From the NCBI RefSeq assembly GCF_900177345.1, contig NZ_FWZT01000014.1, positions 1 through 64,000 of the forward strand: a stretch of 64,000 nucleotides of DNA, written 5' to 3'. This DNA is from Pseudobacteriovorax antillogorgiicola. Lineage in GTDB: Bacteria > Bdellovibrionota_B > Oligoflexia > Oligoflexales > Oligoflexaceae. The notes below the pieces were generated by a model that was not told where the DNA came from, ran no database searches, and was given only the letters and a program-made list of their open reading frames with translations. Both the position numbers and the translations under genes were made by a program. Below, in pieces: positions 34,314-42,520 of this stretch. Within the stretch, counting starts at the first letter, position 1. Each line of letters opens with the position of its first letter.

Positions 34314-34763
34314 ATGATAGACAACGAAGACCAAAATCCTAGTGACGCAATCGATTCCGAGGAATCGGAGTCTCCGCAGCTTGATCAAAAGACTACGGAT
34401 GATAACCCAGAATCGGCTTCTCTCCAAGGAGAAGAAGCTATAGCCAGCCGATCTGAGCCCACTGAGACTGCCAGTCCTGATGAAGATGATAACAAAGATG
34501 ACGGTAGAGTCCACGACAATGACGAAAATTTGGCAATCGATGAACCTGCTGACCTACGGGATGTCTTGTCCGAATTGGCGCAGTTTAGTCATGCGACCGA
34601 GGACTACCTTCGTTGGAAAGAAGAGTTGAAGCTATTGACCATGGATGCAGTCTTGAATCTTCCTTACTACGAGCTATGGCGTGCTGAAGCCAACGATTGG
34701 TTTAGACGATCAGTTATACTAAGATCTCGAAGACGAAAATTGGAGAAGAAGAAAGGAGCCTAG
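34314..34763 (+). CDS. Acidic protein of unknown function
   Basis: A 149-residue protein. The first 85 residues are almost entirely Asp, Glu, Ser, Asn and Pro and probably disordered. Residues about 85-149 form a conserved-looking helical domain (LSELAQFSHATEDYLRWKEE, YYELWRAEANDWF) ending in a basic RSRRRKLEKKKG tail. No known family comes to mind. It is divergent from the helicase and followed after 1 bp by a CpoB-like lipoprotein gene, so the two are coupled. The acidic-then-basic pattern mirrors the helicase's own N- and C-termini. Confidence 0.6.
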   Translation: MIDNEDQNPSDAIDSEESESPQLDQKTTDDNPESASLQGEEAIASRSEPTETASPDEDDNKDDGRVHDNDENLAIDEPADLRDVLSELAQFSHATEDYLRWKEELKLLTMDAVLNLPYYELWRAEANDWFRRSVILRSRRRKLEKKKGA

Positions 34764-34764
34764 T

Positions 34765-35574
34765 TTGTTCGGTTACAAAGCGCAGTTGTTGGTTGTGGTT
34801 TTCGCTCTTGTTGGGTGCGTAACTCCTCAAGAGGAAAGACAAATCAAAGAGGATATCGCTCGGCTCCAAGCTCAGTTGGTGCAGATGCAGAACGACTTTC
34901 AAGACTCAGATTCCAGCCTTAAGTCGAGCACCAATAAGCGTGCTGCCAGCACCAACTCGCGACTTGAGCGGATGACCATTGATATTCAGAAGCTTAAAGG
35001 TGAGGTTGATGCTCTAAGAGTGGGGGTGATTACAGGACAGTTACCAGGTCAAACCGACGATGAAGGCCCCTCCATGGCAACCAAACTCTTGGCGGTGATC
35101 GAGCGTCTTGAGGCTCTTGAGGAGCAACAAAAGAAGATCATGACGGCGATCGAGAAGGCAGGTAGCCCTTCTAAAAAAGTAGAGTCGAAACGTTCGAGCA
35201 AGGTGGCCACCAATATCAAAGGCTTGCGTCGGGCATTTAAGGAAAAACGCTACCGACACGTGAAAGAGGATGCCCCCGCTGTGATTAAAAAGCTCAAGAA
35301 AGGCACCAAGCTCCGCAAAGAGGCCCAGTTTTTATTCGCGGAAAGTCTTTACAAACTCGGCGATATTAAATCAGCGGCTCTCGAATTTGACGAGTACCTC
35401 AAGTCAGATCCGGACAACAAGGTTGCCCATGCTAATTTGCGCCTGGGAGACTGTTTTCGTCACCTCGGAGACTCAGCTACGGCCAAGATTTACTATGACG
35501 AATTAGTGAGTCGGTATAGCAGTAGCGAAGAGGCTCGCATTGCGAAGCAGCGACTTGAAAAGCTTAGTATTTGA
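34765..35574 (+). CDS. CpoB/YbgF-like TPR lipoprotein
   Basis: A 269-residue envelope protein. The short signal ends in a lipobox (VVFALVGCVTP), followed by a coiled coil (about residues 25-95, IARLQAQLVQMQNDF) and a Lys/Ser-rich linker. TPR repeats span about 150-268, typical of Tol-Pal-associated CpoB. A TTG start after AAGGAG gives the correct signal peptide. It is one of two such proteins in the window (see 27397). The operon partner is the acidic protein upstream. A link to cell division is inferred from the family. Confidence 0.75.
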   Translation: MFGYKAQLLVVVFALVGCVTPQEERQIKEDIARLQAQLVQMQNDFQDSDSSLKSSTNKRAASTNSRLERMTIDIQKLKGEVDALRVGVITGQLPGQTDDEGPSMATKLLAVIERLEALEEQQKKIMTAIEKAGSPSKKVESKRSSKVATNIKGLRRAFKEKRYRHVKEDAPAVIKKLKKGTKLRKEAQFLFAESLYKLGDIKSAALEFDEYLKSDPDNKVAHANLRLGDCFRHLGDSATAKIYYDELVSRYSSSEEARIAKQRLEKLSI

Positions 35575-35685
35575 GTCGAAGCTTTCTGTGTTATCCGACA
35601 AGCTATCCTTCCAGCTTGATAAAGCTTGATCCATCTCCTATAAGTACTGTGTAGTTTTGTAGCGTCAATTATACGTGAATCGAAC

Positions 35686-36702
35686 ATGCTAGTACTAGGA
35701 ATTGAGTCAAGCTGCGATGAGACCGCAGCGGCAGTTGTTGAAGATGGTCGCAAGGTTTTATCCTCGCAAGTCTTTTCCCAAATAGAGACCCATAAGGTCT
35801 TCGGCGGTGTGGTGCCAGAGATTGCAGCGCGGGAGCATCTGAAGGTTATTCAACCGATGGTGCAAGCTGCCTTGGATGAGGCTTCGTGCACCTTGGAAGA
35901 TATCGATGCCATCGCAGTGACCCAAGGCCCAGGCTTAGTTGGAGCCCTTTTAGTCGGCATAACCTACGCCAAGGGTCTGGCATTAGGAACAGGAAAGCCA
36001 CTGATTCCGGTGAATCACGTTCATGCCCATATTCACGGCGCTCTCTTGGGCCTCGATGCTCCATTGGAGTCGCTATTTCCAGGCTTAGCGCTGGTGGTAT
36101 CCGGCGGGCATACCAACATCTACTATATGGCAAACCCAACAGACTTTGAGCTTCTAGCGCAGACCATCGACGATGCCTGTGGTGAAAGTTTTGATAAAGT
36201 CGCCAAGCTTTTTGGTCTTGGATATCCTGGTGGGCCAAGGATCGAAGCCCTCGCAAAACAAGGAAATCCAAACCACTTTCAAATGCCGAGGATGGTCGAA
36301 GAGAAGAAACGCTTGCTGTTTAGCTATTCTGGATTGAAGACACATATGGTAAACTTACGTCACAGGAACAAGGGAGTTTTTACCGATGAAGAAACTGCCG
36401 ACCTGTGTGCTGCGTTTCAGGAAGAAGCTTTAGGGCAGCTTGTTCGCAAGCTGGAATCAGCCCTTGCTTTGAAGCCAGCATCATCCATTCTGGTCGCTGG
36501 CGGCGTAGCAGCTAATCAGCGGTTCCGGGCTATGGTGGATGAAGCCATCAATGTTCCGGTTTATTTTCCGCACCTGCGGTATTGCTCTGACAATGCAGCT
36601 ATGATCGCAGCTCTGGGATACCATCAATTTAACACTCAAACCCATCCTCAGTCAGTCTTCAGTGACTACGATTGGGATGCATTTTCCCGCTACCATCGGT
36701 AG
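35686..36702 (+). CDS. tsaD: tRNA N6-threonylcarbamoyladenosine transferase TsaD
   Basis: A 338-residue ASKHA-fold enzyme that, with TsaB and TsaE, transfers the threonylcarbamoyl group to A37 of ANN-decoding tRNAs. The N-terminal GIESSCDETAAAVV, the metal-binding HVHAHIHG (His residues about 111 and 115), VVSGGHTNIYYM and LVAGGVAANQRFR are all present. Length is standard. A 111-bp gap separates it from the upstream lipoprotein gene and it is followed by rsmA, so translation-accuracy genes are grouped here. Confidence 0.97.
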   Translation: MLVLGIESSCDETAAAVVEDGRKVLSSQVFSQIETHKVFGGVVPEIAAREHLKVIQPMVQAALDEASCTLEDIDAIAVTQGPGLVGALLVGITYAKGLALGTGKPLIPVNHVHAHIHGALLGLDAPLESLFPGLALVVSGGHTNIYYMANPTDFELLAQTIDDACGESFDKVAKLFGLGYPGGPRIEALAKQGNPNHFQMPRMVEEKKRLLFSYSGLKTHMVNLRHRNKGVFTDEETADLCAAFQEEALGQLVRKLESALALKPASSILVAGGVAANQRFRAMVDEAINVPVYFPHLRYCSDNAAMIAALGYHQFNTQTHPQSVFSDYDWDAFSRYHR

Positions 36703-36748
36703 TGGCAGGCGCGGTTGATGAACTTCTGAAAACGAGGAAAAATGGGCT

Positions 36749-37570
36749 ATGGGTCGGCGACAGCATTCGGGGCTGGTACAGAAAAAATCGTTAGGACAGG
36801 TGTTTCTCAACACCGATTGGCCGGTGCAGAAGGTCGTGGATCGCTTGCAAGAGTGGGGGGTGCGACGCACCATCGAGATTGGACCAGGACCAGGTATTCT
36901 TACGCGAGCGCTTCTTGAAGCGGGCTTTGACGTAACAGCCGTTGAACGTGATGATCGCTTCGTCGAACGTCTAGCGGACTACAAGCGTGCCCGGGGTGAT
37001 AACCTCAAAGGCAAACTCGAAATCGTTGGCGAAGATGTTTTGAAATTCGACTTGGAGGCTTGGGTGGGCTCGTCCCACGAGCCCGCAGCGGTCTGCGGAA
37101 ATATTCCGTACAATATCTCATCGCCAATTCTCATGTGGGCCTTACCCCATTTGCCTCAGCTGAAAGGCATCAATTTTCTCACTCAGCTAGAGTTTGCCGC
37201 TCGCCTAGCAGGTCAGGTAGGGACCAAGGCTTATGGTAGTTTAAGCGTGTTTGCTCAGTTGCGAGCTAAGGTTACCATGGACTGCAAGGTTGATCGCAGT
37301 TGCTTCACGCCGGTTCCGAAAGTCGATAGTGCTCTTGTTTCTCTCAAGCCCAAATCTATTGGGATCAGTGATGAGCTACTCAAGCAGGTTGAAACCCTCA
37401 CGAGGGGCGCATTCACCCAGCGTCGTAAAATTCTAAAAAATGCGATCAGTCAGTTTCTAAGTGAAGAAGATTTGATCAAAAACTGCCCAATCGATTTAAA
37501 TCGTCGCCCCGACTCTTTACGTCCGGAAGAGTATGTGCAAATCGCAAAGTACATTTTCGACAATCGCTGA
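36749..37570 (+). CDS. rsmA: 16S rRNA dimethyladenosine transferase RsmA
   Basis: A 273-residue methyltransferase (KsgA) that dimethylates two adjacent adenosines near the 3' end of 16S rRNA, a late 30S assembly step. Motifs are KKSLGQVFLNTD (about residues 12-23), the SAM site IEIGPGPGILTRALL and the catalytic NIPYNISSPI. The C-terminal substrate region includes FTQRRKILKNAI. An out-of-frame ATG just before the start should not be confused with it. A hairpin (AAGGGG/CCCCTT, about 37586-37599) follows. Confidence 0.96.
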   Translation: MGRRQHSGLVQKKSLGQVFLNTDWPVQKVVDRLQEWGVRRTIEIGPGPGILTRALLEAGFDVTAVERDDRFVERLADYKRARGDNLKGKLEIVGEDVLKFDLEAWVGSSHEPAAVCGNIPYNISSPILMWALPHLPQLKGINFLTQLEFAARLAGQVGTKAYGSLSVFAQLRAKVTMDCKVDRSCFTPVPKVDSALVSLKPKSIGISDELLKQVETLTRGAFTQRRKILKNAISQFLSEEDLIKNCPIDLNRRPDSLRPEEYVQIAKYIFDNR

Positions 37571-37646
37571 TACATCCCGTTGAGGAAGGGGTTTTCCCCT
37601 TTCGATCTGGATTCGGTACACTATTATAGCGGACTGAATTCAGGAG

Positions 37647-37964
37647 GTGTTCATGCCAAGGGTAATATTCAAGCCAAGTGGCAATGTTTCTGAGGTGCCC
37701 GAAAATACAAAAATACTGGTTGCTGCCAATCGCATCAAGCAAGATATTGAATTCGGCTGCGCTTCATGTCGCTGTGGTACTTGTGGGGTTCGTATTCGCG
37801 GCTCCTTAAGCCCAATGAAAGCCAATGAAAAAGATCTACTGGAAAAGATGCATCTTTCCCTTGATGGTACGATTCGCTTGGCTTGCCAGGCGCGGGTATT
37901 GGATTCTGATGTGGAAGTTGATCTTGATTTTCAGAGAGAGTACAGCCCAGACCAAGGCTCCTGA
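37647..37964 (+). CDS. 2Fe-2S ferredoxin
   Basis: A 105-residue plant-type ferredoxin. The four cluster Cys are in FGCASCRCGTCGVRI (pattern C-x4-5-C-x2-C, about residues 36-45) and RLACQARV near residue 78. It is a cytoplasmic one-electron carrier; the partner enzyme is not evident. GGAGG lies before the ATG, and TATTAT (about 37621-37626) may be its -10 element. A palindromic repeat element starts directly at its stop codon. Confidence 0.9.
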   Translation: MFMPRVIFKPSGNVSEVPENTKILVAANRIKQDIEFGCASCRCGTCGVRIRGSLSPMKANEKDLLEKMHLSLDGTIRLACQARVLDSDVEVDLDFQREYSPDQGS

Positions 37965-38121
37965 GGGACTCGAAAAACTCTTCGTGTGCTGCGTTATGCC
38001 TCGCTTGTGAAATCCTCACGCACCTTTGTGCGCTGCGTTTTCATAATCGAGCCATGCCTTGCCCCCGAAGTTTTTTCGAGCCCCTCAAACCTGAGAATCT
38101 TCGTGTGCTGCGTTATGCCTC
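37965..38121. repeat. Palindromic repeat element between fdx and dapD
   Basis: Outer arms of about 19 bp (37965-37984 and 38066-38084) are near-perfect inverted copies built on CTCGAAAAA and CTTCG. Inner arms of about 17 bp around TTATGCCTCGCTTGTG and its diverged inverse follow, with a central CGCAC/GTGCG hairpin. A 24-bp direct repeat (TCTTCGTGTGCTGCGTTATG plus CCTC) occurs at 37979-38002 and again at 38098-38121. The element exactly fills the space between the stop codons of two convergent genes. It resembles dispersed palindromic repeats that double as bidirectional terminators. Confidence 0.65.
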
Positions 38122-38951
38122 TATACGGAAAGGGCGAATTCCCTTAGCACATCGTTTAGTGATGTTTTGAGGTCTGTGGACGGCTTCCGATCGCCAATGA
38201 TGTAGGCACAGGATGTGTAGATCTTACCACCTGGAACCTCTTTTTCCTTTGTCCCTGGAACTACTACAGACCGTGCTGGAATACGGCCTTTGCTCTCTTT
38301 GATCTCGCCACCACGGATGTCGATGATTGGAGTCGATGAGGTGATCGTGACATTGGCAGCGAGAACCGCCTCATTGCCGATTTCAACACCTTCTACTACG
38401 ATCGCTCGTGAGCCGATAAATGCACCGTCACCAATGATGACTGGTTTTGCTCCGGCTGGCTCTAAAACACCACCAATGCCGACGCCCCCTGATAGGTGAA
38501 CATTTGCCCCGATCTGGGCACATGATCCAACTGTTGCCCAAGTATCAACCATTGACCCTTTGCCAATATAGGCTCCAATATTTACGTAAGAAGGCATCAA
38601 CACTACACCCTCTTCCATAAATGTGCCGTACCGTGCAGTAGCTGGTGGCACAACCCGGACCTTGAGGTCTTCGAAATTGGTCTTCAATGGGATCTTATCA
38701 AAGTAGGTAAACGGCCCCACCTCGATTTTTTCCATCTTGGTGATTTTGAAATATAGTAAGATCGCTTGCTTGATCCAGGCATGGGTGGTCCACTCATCGC
38801 CATCACGGGTGGCTACTCGAATGGCACCGGTATCGAGGAGCTTGATTGCCTCATGTACATACGGTTCCACCTGCGACAGAGCATCCTGCTGACCGCCTTC
38901 TAAGGCTGCAACGGCATCTTCAATTTTGGCTTGAACGGTTGAAATTTCCAT
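38121..38951 (-). CDS. dapD: Tetrahydrodipicolinate N-succinyltransferase DapD
   Basis: A 276-residue trimeric enzyme of the succinylase branch of lysine/diaminopimelate synthesis, using succinyl-CoA. The left-handed beta-helix hexapeptide repeats run from about residues 100-225 (IGAYIGKGSMVDTWATVGS, GVGIGGVLEPAGAKPVIIGD), with the signature FIGSRAIVVEGV. The ATG at 38951 lies 7 nt after AGGAG; longer N-terminal versions lack this. It overlaps dapC by a few bases on the same strand and is the second gene of that operon, supplying the substrate for DapC. Confidence 0.95.
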   Translation of the reverse strand: MEISTVQAKIEDAVAALEGGQQDALSQVEPYVHEAIKLLDTGAIRVATRDGDEWTTHAWIKQAILLYFKITKMEKIEVGPFTYFDKIPLKTNFEDLKVRVVPPATARYGTFMEEGVVLMPSYVNIGAYIGKGSMVDTWATVGSCAQIGANVHLSGGVGIGGVLEPAGAKPVIIGDGAFIGSRAIVVEGVEIGNEAVLAANVTITSSTPIIDIRGGEIKESKGRIPARSVVVPGTKEKEVPGGKIYTSCAYIIGDRKPSTDLKTSLNDVLREFALSV

Positions 38952-38961
38952 TGTTTGACTC

Positions 38962-40137
38962 CTAATATCTCTTGGTAACAAAAGTTTCCATAATGTCCAT
39001 AGCTGGTTTTAAATCTTGTTGGTCGGGGACCATTGCAAGGCGAACATAGCCCTTAATGCCTTCACTCAGCCATTGAGAAGGGCTAGTAATAACGCCATGC
39101 TTAGCAAGGTCCAAGCTGAAGGTAATATCGTCGTCATCCTCCCGCAGGGGGCACCACAGATAAAAGCCAGCCTGAGGTCGATCTTGGATCATGTTCATTT
39201 TTTGGAGGCGCTCGAAGCAATAGTCGAGGCGCTCGGTAAATATTTTTCGCCTTTCGGCTACATGCTCGTCATCATTCCAGGCAACCGTCGCAGCGGCTTG
39301 AATGGGCAGGGGAGTACCCACTCCGAAATTAGCCCGTGCCTTGCGGATCGAGCCGATCAATTTACGATCACCCAGGATAAATCCACTGCGATAACCGGTG
39401 AGGCCGGATCGCTTTGAAAGGCTCATGAAAGATAAGATATTTTTGTGACCATATTTTAAGATGTGATGAGGTCGCTCACCGCTATTATCCCAAGAGCTAT
39501 GATAAATATCGGTATAGCAGTCGTCGGAAAGAAGGATCACATCTCGCTTTTGGCACCAAGCAATAATCTCTTTCAGGTATCCCTCATCGGCAGTAGAACC
39601 CGTAGGGTTATGGGGGTAATTAATCCAAAGTGCAGCTGCATCAGCTTGAACGCTCTCTGGCAAGTCCCAAGGCTTGATTTTGAAGCCGTCGTCGGCATCT
39701 AGGTTGATGGGTACCGGAGTCCCTCCTGAAAAAAGGATTGAGCTTTTGTAAACGGGGTACCCCGGATTGGGATACAGGATACTCTTGCGGCCACCGGCAC
39801 GACCAACCAAGGATAGAGCTATATGGAACACAGCCTCCTTGCTGCCATTCGTCGGAATCAAGTCGAGGTCATCGCTTTCCTGGTAAGAAAATCGTCTCTC
39901 GCAATAACCCCAGATACTTTTTCGTAGCTCCGGGCTACCGTTGATACTTGGGTATTGACTGATTTCCGGAATACTATCTTTCATGGCCTGTTTGATAGGG
40001 GCCCAAGTTGGGATACGGGGGTCTCCGGTCCCAAAGTCAAAAACTCTTGTCCCGGCATCCACCAGGTCCTGACGAATTTTGGCCAGGGCTTCCATTGGGT
40101 AGGTCGGTAAATTCATGGTGACATCATTGAGGGTCAT
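38962..40137 (-). CDS. dapC: Class I/II aminotransferase, probable succinyldiaminopimelate transaminase DapC
   Basis: A 391-residue PLP enzyme. The Schiff-base Lys is in SLSKRSGLTGYRSGF (about residue 240), with DFGTGDPRIPTWAPI near the N-terminus and LWINYPHNPTGSTADEGY carrying the PLP-binding Asn. Its coupling to dapD strongly supports the succinyldiaminopimelate aminotransferase assignment, the next step in diaminopimelate synthesis for peptidoglycan and lysine. AAAGGA precedes the ATG. Other class I/II aminotransferase roles cannot be excluded from sequence alone. Confidence 0.85.
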   Translation of the reverse strand: MTLNDVTMNLPTYPMEALAKIRQDLVDAGTRVFDFGTGDPRIPTWAPIKQAMKDSIPEISQYPSINGSPELRKSIWGYCERRFSYQESDDLDLIPTNGSKEAVFHIALSLVGRAGGRKSILYPNPGYPVYKSSILFSGGTPVPINLDADDGFKIKPWDLPESVQADAAALWINYPHNPTGSTADEGYLKEIIAWCQKRDVILLSDDCYTDIYHSSWDNSGERPHHILKYGHKNILSFMSLSKRSGLTGYRSGFILGDRKLIGSIRKARANFGVGTPLPIQAAATVAWNDDEHVAERRKIFTERLDYCFERLQKMNMIQDRPQAGFYLWCPLREDDDDITFSLDLAKHGVITSPSQWLSEGIKGYVRLAMVPDQQDLKPAMDIMETFVTKRY

Positions 40138-40176
40138 GGGTGATCCTTTATCAATTGAGCAGGAGGTCGTCTCGAC

Positions 40177-41022
40177 CTATTTTTTGACACCGAGTTGATT
40201 ACGAACGTTCCATATTTCGGGGAACAATGTTTTCTCTAAGGTCGTTGCGAGGTACTTCGCCCCTAGAGAGCCTCCCGTGCCCGTTAGAGAGCCGATCATC
40301 CGGGAAACCATTAACATATGACGATAACGCCAGATTGTAAATTGCTCATCGAGGTCGACTAAGGACTCTAGAAAACTATATATTTCGTAATGGTTTAAGT
40401 GGTTTCTGTAAATGTCTTCGAAAATATCTACGACTTTGGGATTCGCCTGGTGAGGCTGGGTAAGATCTCGCTGGAGAACCTCTTCGGGGACCTGATATCC
40501 TTGGCGTGCTAGAAATGCAAAAAAGGAGTCGTAAAGGCTTGGCTCCTTCAATGTCTTCTCTAATTTGGCCAGAGTGTCAGGCTCATGTTGGTGGTATTTG
40601 AAGTAGCCCTTATTTTTTAGCCCTAGCTTGTATTCTAAGATTCGAAACTGATGAGATTGAAAGCCACTGGCCGGATTGAGTCTATCACGAAAGCGATTGA
40701 ATTCATCCGGTGCCATAGTTTCTAGGATGTCAACCTTCTGTATGAGGACCTTCTGGATGGTGTCAATCCGCTTCATAGAACGCAATACTGGCAGTATCTC
40801 ATCTCGGTCAAGGAGGCTTTGGCAACGGAGGACCTCGTGTAGAATTTGCTTAAACCACAGCTCATAAGATTGGTGAATGATGATGAAAAGAGTCTCATCA
40901 TGCTCCTTCGGCTCGGAAAGCTCCTGCTGCAAGGACAAGAGTTCGTGAATTTTTAGGTATTTGTCGTAGGTCAGTGTTTTTTCGTCTGGTTGGATCAGAC
41001 GATCTTCATTCGCTCGTTCCAT
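40177..41022 (-). CDS. kynA: Tryptophan 2,3-dioxygenase
   Basis: A 281-residue haem enzyme opening the indole ring of L-tryptophan to N-formylkynurenine. Family motifs are FIIIHQSYELWFKQILHE (substrate-pocket His, about residues 45-60), FQSHQFRILEYKLG and YRHMLMVSRMIGSLTGTGGS with the haem-ligand His. The ATG at 41022 follows AGGGGA; an upstream in-frame ATG would add 12 residues. No kynureninase or formamidase is adjacent, so the pathway is only partly represented here. It follows the lysine genes' direction but is probably independent of them. Confidence 0.94.
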   Translation of the reverse strand: MERANEDRLIQPDEKTLTYDKYLKIHELLSLQQELSEPKEHDETLFIIIHQSYELWFKQILHEVLRCQSLLDRDEILPVLRSMKRIDTIQKVLIQKVDILETMAPDEFNRFRDRLNPASGFQSHQFRILEYKLGLKNKGYFKYHQHEPDTLAKLEKTLKEPSLYDSFFAFLARQGYQVPEEVLQRDLTQPHQANPKVVDIFEDIYRNHLNHYEIYSFLESLVDLDEQFTIWRYRHMLMVSRMIGSLTGTGGSLGAKYLATTLEKTLFPEIWNVRNQLGVKK

Positions 41023-41111
41023 AAGCATCCCCTTGTCATGATTTAGTCTGACATTCATACGAAGTCAGCGCTCAAAAGACAAGGGGAGCCTCGCAGAAGG
41101 GAGTCGGCCCT

Positions 41112-42395
41112 TTAGTTTAGGACCGCAAGCCACTCCATCTTATCGGTGAATGGAAACATATCGAAGGCATCGAGCTGAACGACACGTTTGCCGGTGCTCT
41201 TGAGGTCGTCGAGGTCTCGAACGAGGGTGTTGATATCGCAGGAGACATAAATAAGACGGGATTGAGACCGAGCCATGGTTGACTTTAGAAACTCTCGAAC
41301 AGAATCCGATAGCCCTTTTCTCGATGGGTTGACTACAATCAGGCGAGGCTCTTGAGCCCAGCTTGGAAAGTTTTCTGTAATCTCTTCGACGCGCCCAGCT
41401 ACGAACTGAGGGGTATTTTCTACGCGGTTCCGCACCACATTTTTTTGAGCATCGCGGGTCGCCTGTGGGTTCTCTTCGATACCAATGGTACGATACCCGG
41501 CGTTGGCGAGAAGCATGGAGATTTGGCCAGTGCCACAGTAAAGATCCCAGGCAACCGAATGACTGCGATCGGGCCCCGCGATTTGCTCCACACGGCGATA
41601 GACATTTTCAGCCTGCCATGGGTTCACTTGAAAGAATGACGTTGGGCCAATCTCAAAGCTCAGATCACAAAGCTCTTCACGAAGGCGATCACTTCCTGCA
41701 AGCCGTTTGGAAACGCCACCAAAAATAGTATTAGTTTGTTCCCCGTTGACGTTCAGATGAGCGGCGCTGATGGTGTGGCCTAAGTTGCGAAGCTGAAGAA
41801 TCATGCTCTTCAGTTCGAGCCTCTTGCTATCGTTCATGCAAATAAATGTCACCATCACTTCTTCAGTGAGATGAGAGGCACGAATCGCAATGTATCTTAG
41901 ATCCCCAGTATGGGTTTCTTCGTCATATGGAGTAAGGCTAGAGTCATTGAGAGCTGGTTTTAGATCCCGAATTAGGCGATTGATGCTGTTTCGATGCAGT
42001 GGGCAGAACGAAATATCAACTACCTTATGTGACTTGGGCTGGAATAACCCAATCGCGAAGCGACCGTCTTTGGCATGAGGAGTTACAGATTTGGTCGCCG
42101 GTCTAACAGCAAGCTTTGCATGGGTTCGGTAGGCTTGGCTTCTTGGCGATGGAATCGGGGACGTTACCTGGGTTCCCTGGAGAAGCGTCTTATCCGTGAG
42201 CTTTTCTAGGCCAGCCCTATATTTGATATCCAAACTGTTCTGATAATCCCCATTGATGAACTGGCAAGTTCCACATACATCCTTGATACGGCAGGTCTTT
42301 TGCTCAATGGGTTTAACGCTGCGACTATGGTCTTTCTTCCAACGCTCACTTCGGTAGACAATAGTCTTTGAATTTGGTCTGTTACGTTCTGCCAT
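41112..42395 (-). CDS. RlmD/TrmA-type RNA (uracil-5-)-methyltransferase
   Basis: A 427-residue enzyme. The four [4Fe-4S] ligands of the RlmD group are visible (CRIKDVCGTC, then a Cys in ISFCPLHRN). The TRAM domain usually at the N-terminus is missing, replaced by a basic segment. The SAM site is LYCGTGQISMLLANAGY, the nucleophilic Cys is in YVSCDINTL, and the general-base Glu near the end is in KMEWLAVLN. The usual DPPR-type motif reads NPSRKG. It should methylate U in 23S rRNA; which position is not determined. Confidence 0.85.
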   Translation of the reverse strand: MAERNRPNSKTIVYRSERWKKDHSRSVKPIEQKTCRIKDVCGTCQFINGDYQNSLDIKYRAGLEKLTDKTLLQGTQVTSPIPSPRSQAYRTHAKLAVRPATKSVTPHAKDGRFAIGLFQPKSHKVVDISFCPLHRNSINRLIRDLKPALNDSSLTPYDEETHTGDLRYIAIRASHLTEEVMVTFICMNDSKRLELKSMILQLRNLGHTISAAHLNVNGEQTNTIFGGVSKRLAGSDRLREELCDLSFEIGPTSFFQVNPWQAENVYRRVEQIAGPDRSHSVAWDLYCGTGQISMLLANAGYRTIGIEENPQATRDAQKNVVRNRVENTPQFVAGRVEEITENFPSWAQEPRLIVVNPSRKGLSDSVREFLKSTMARSQSRLIYVSCDINTLVRDLDDLKSTGKRVVQLDAFDMFPFTDKMEWLAVLN

Positions 42396-42426
42396 GGGTT
42401 GATTTACATCCTATCGTGGGATTTGA

Positions 42427-42469
42427 CGGAAAATGCCAAAGGAAATTGTAAATACCATCCTTTTTGGCA
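42427..42469 (-). terminator. Terminator of the papain-like protein gene
   Basis: On the minus strand TGCCAAAAAGGA and TCCTTTGGCA form a 10-bp stem with a 2-nt bulge, followed by TTTTCC. It lies 52 bp past the stop codon at 42521 and before the RNA methyltransferase gene. Confidence 0.5.
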
Positions 42470-42520
42470 GAACAAAAGGCTTAGTTTACATTCCCTTAAA
42501 AAACTGATTTTATTGCTGAT

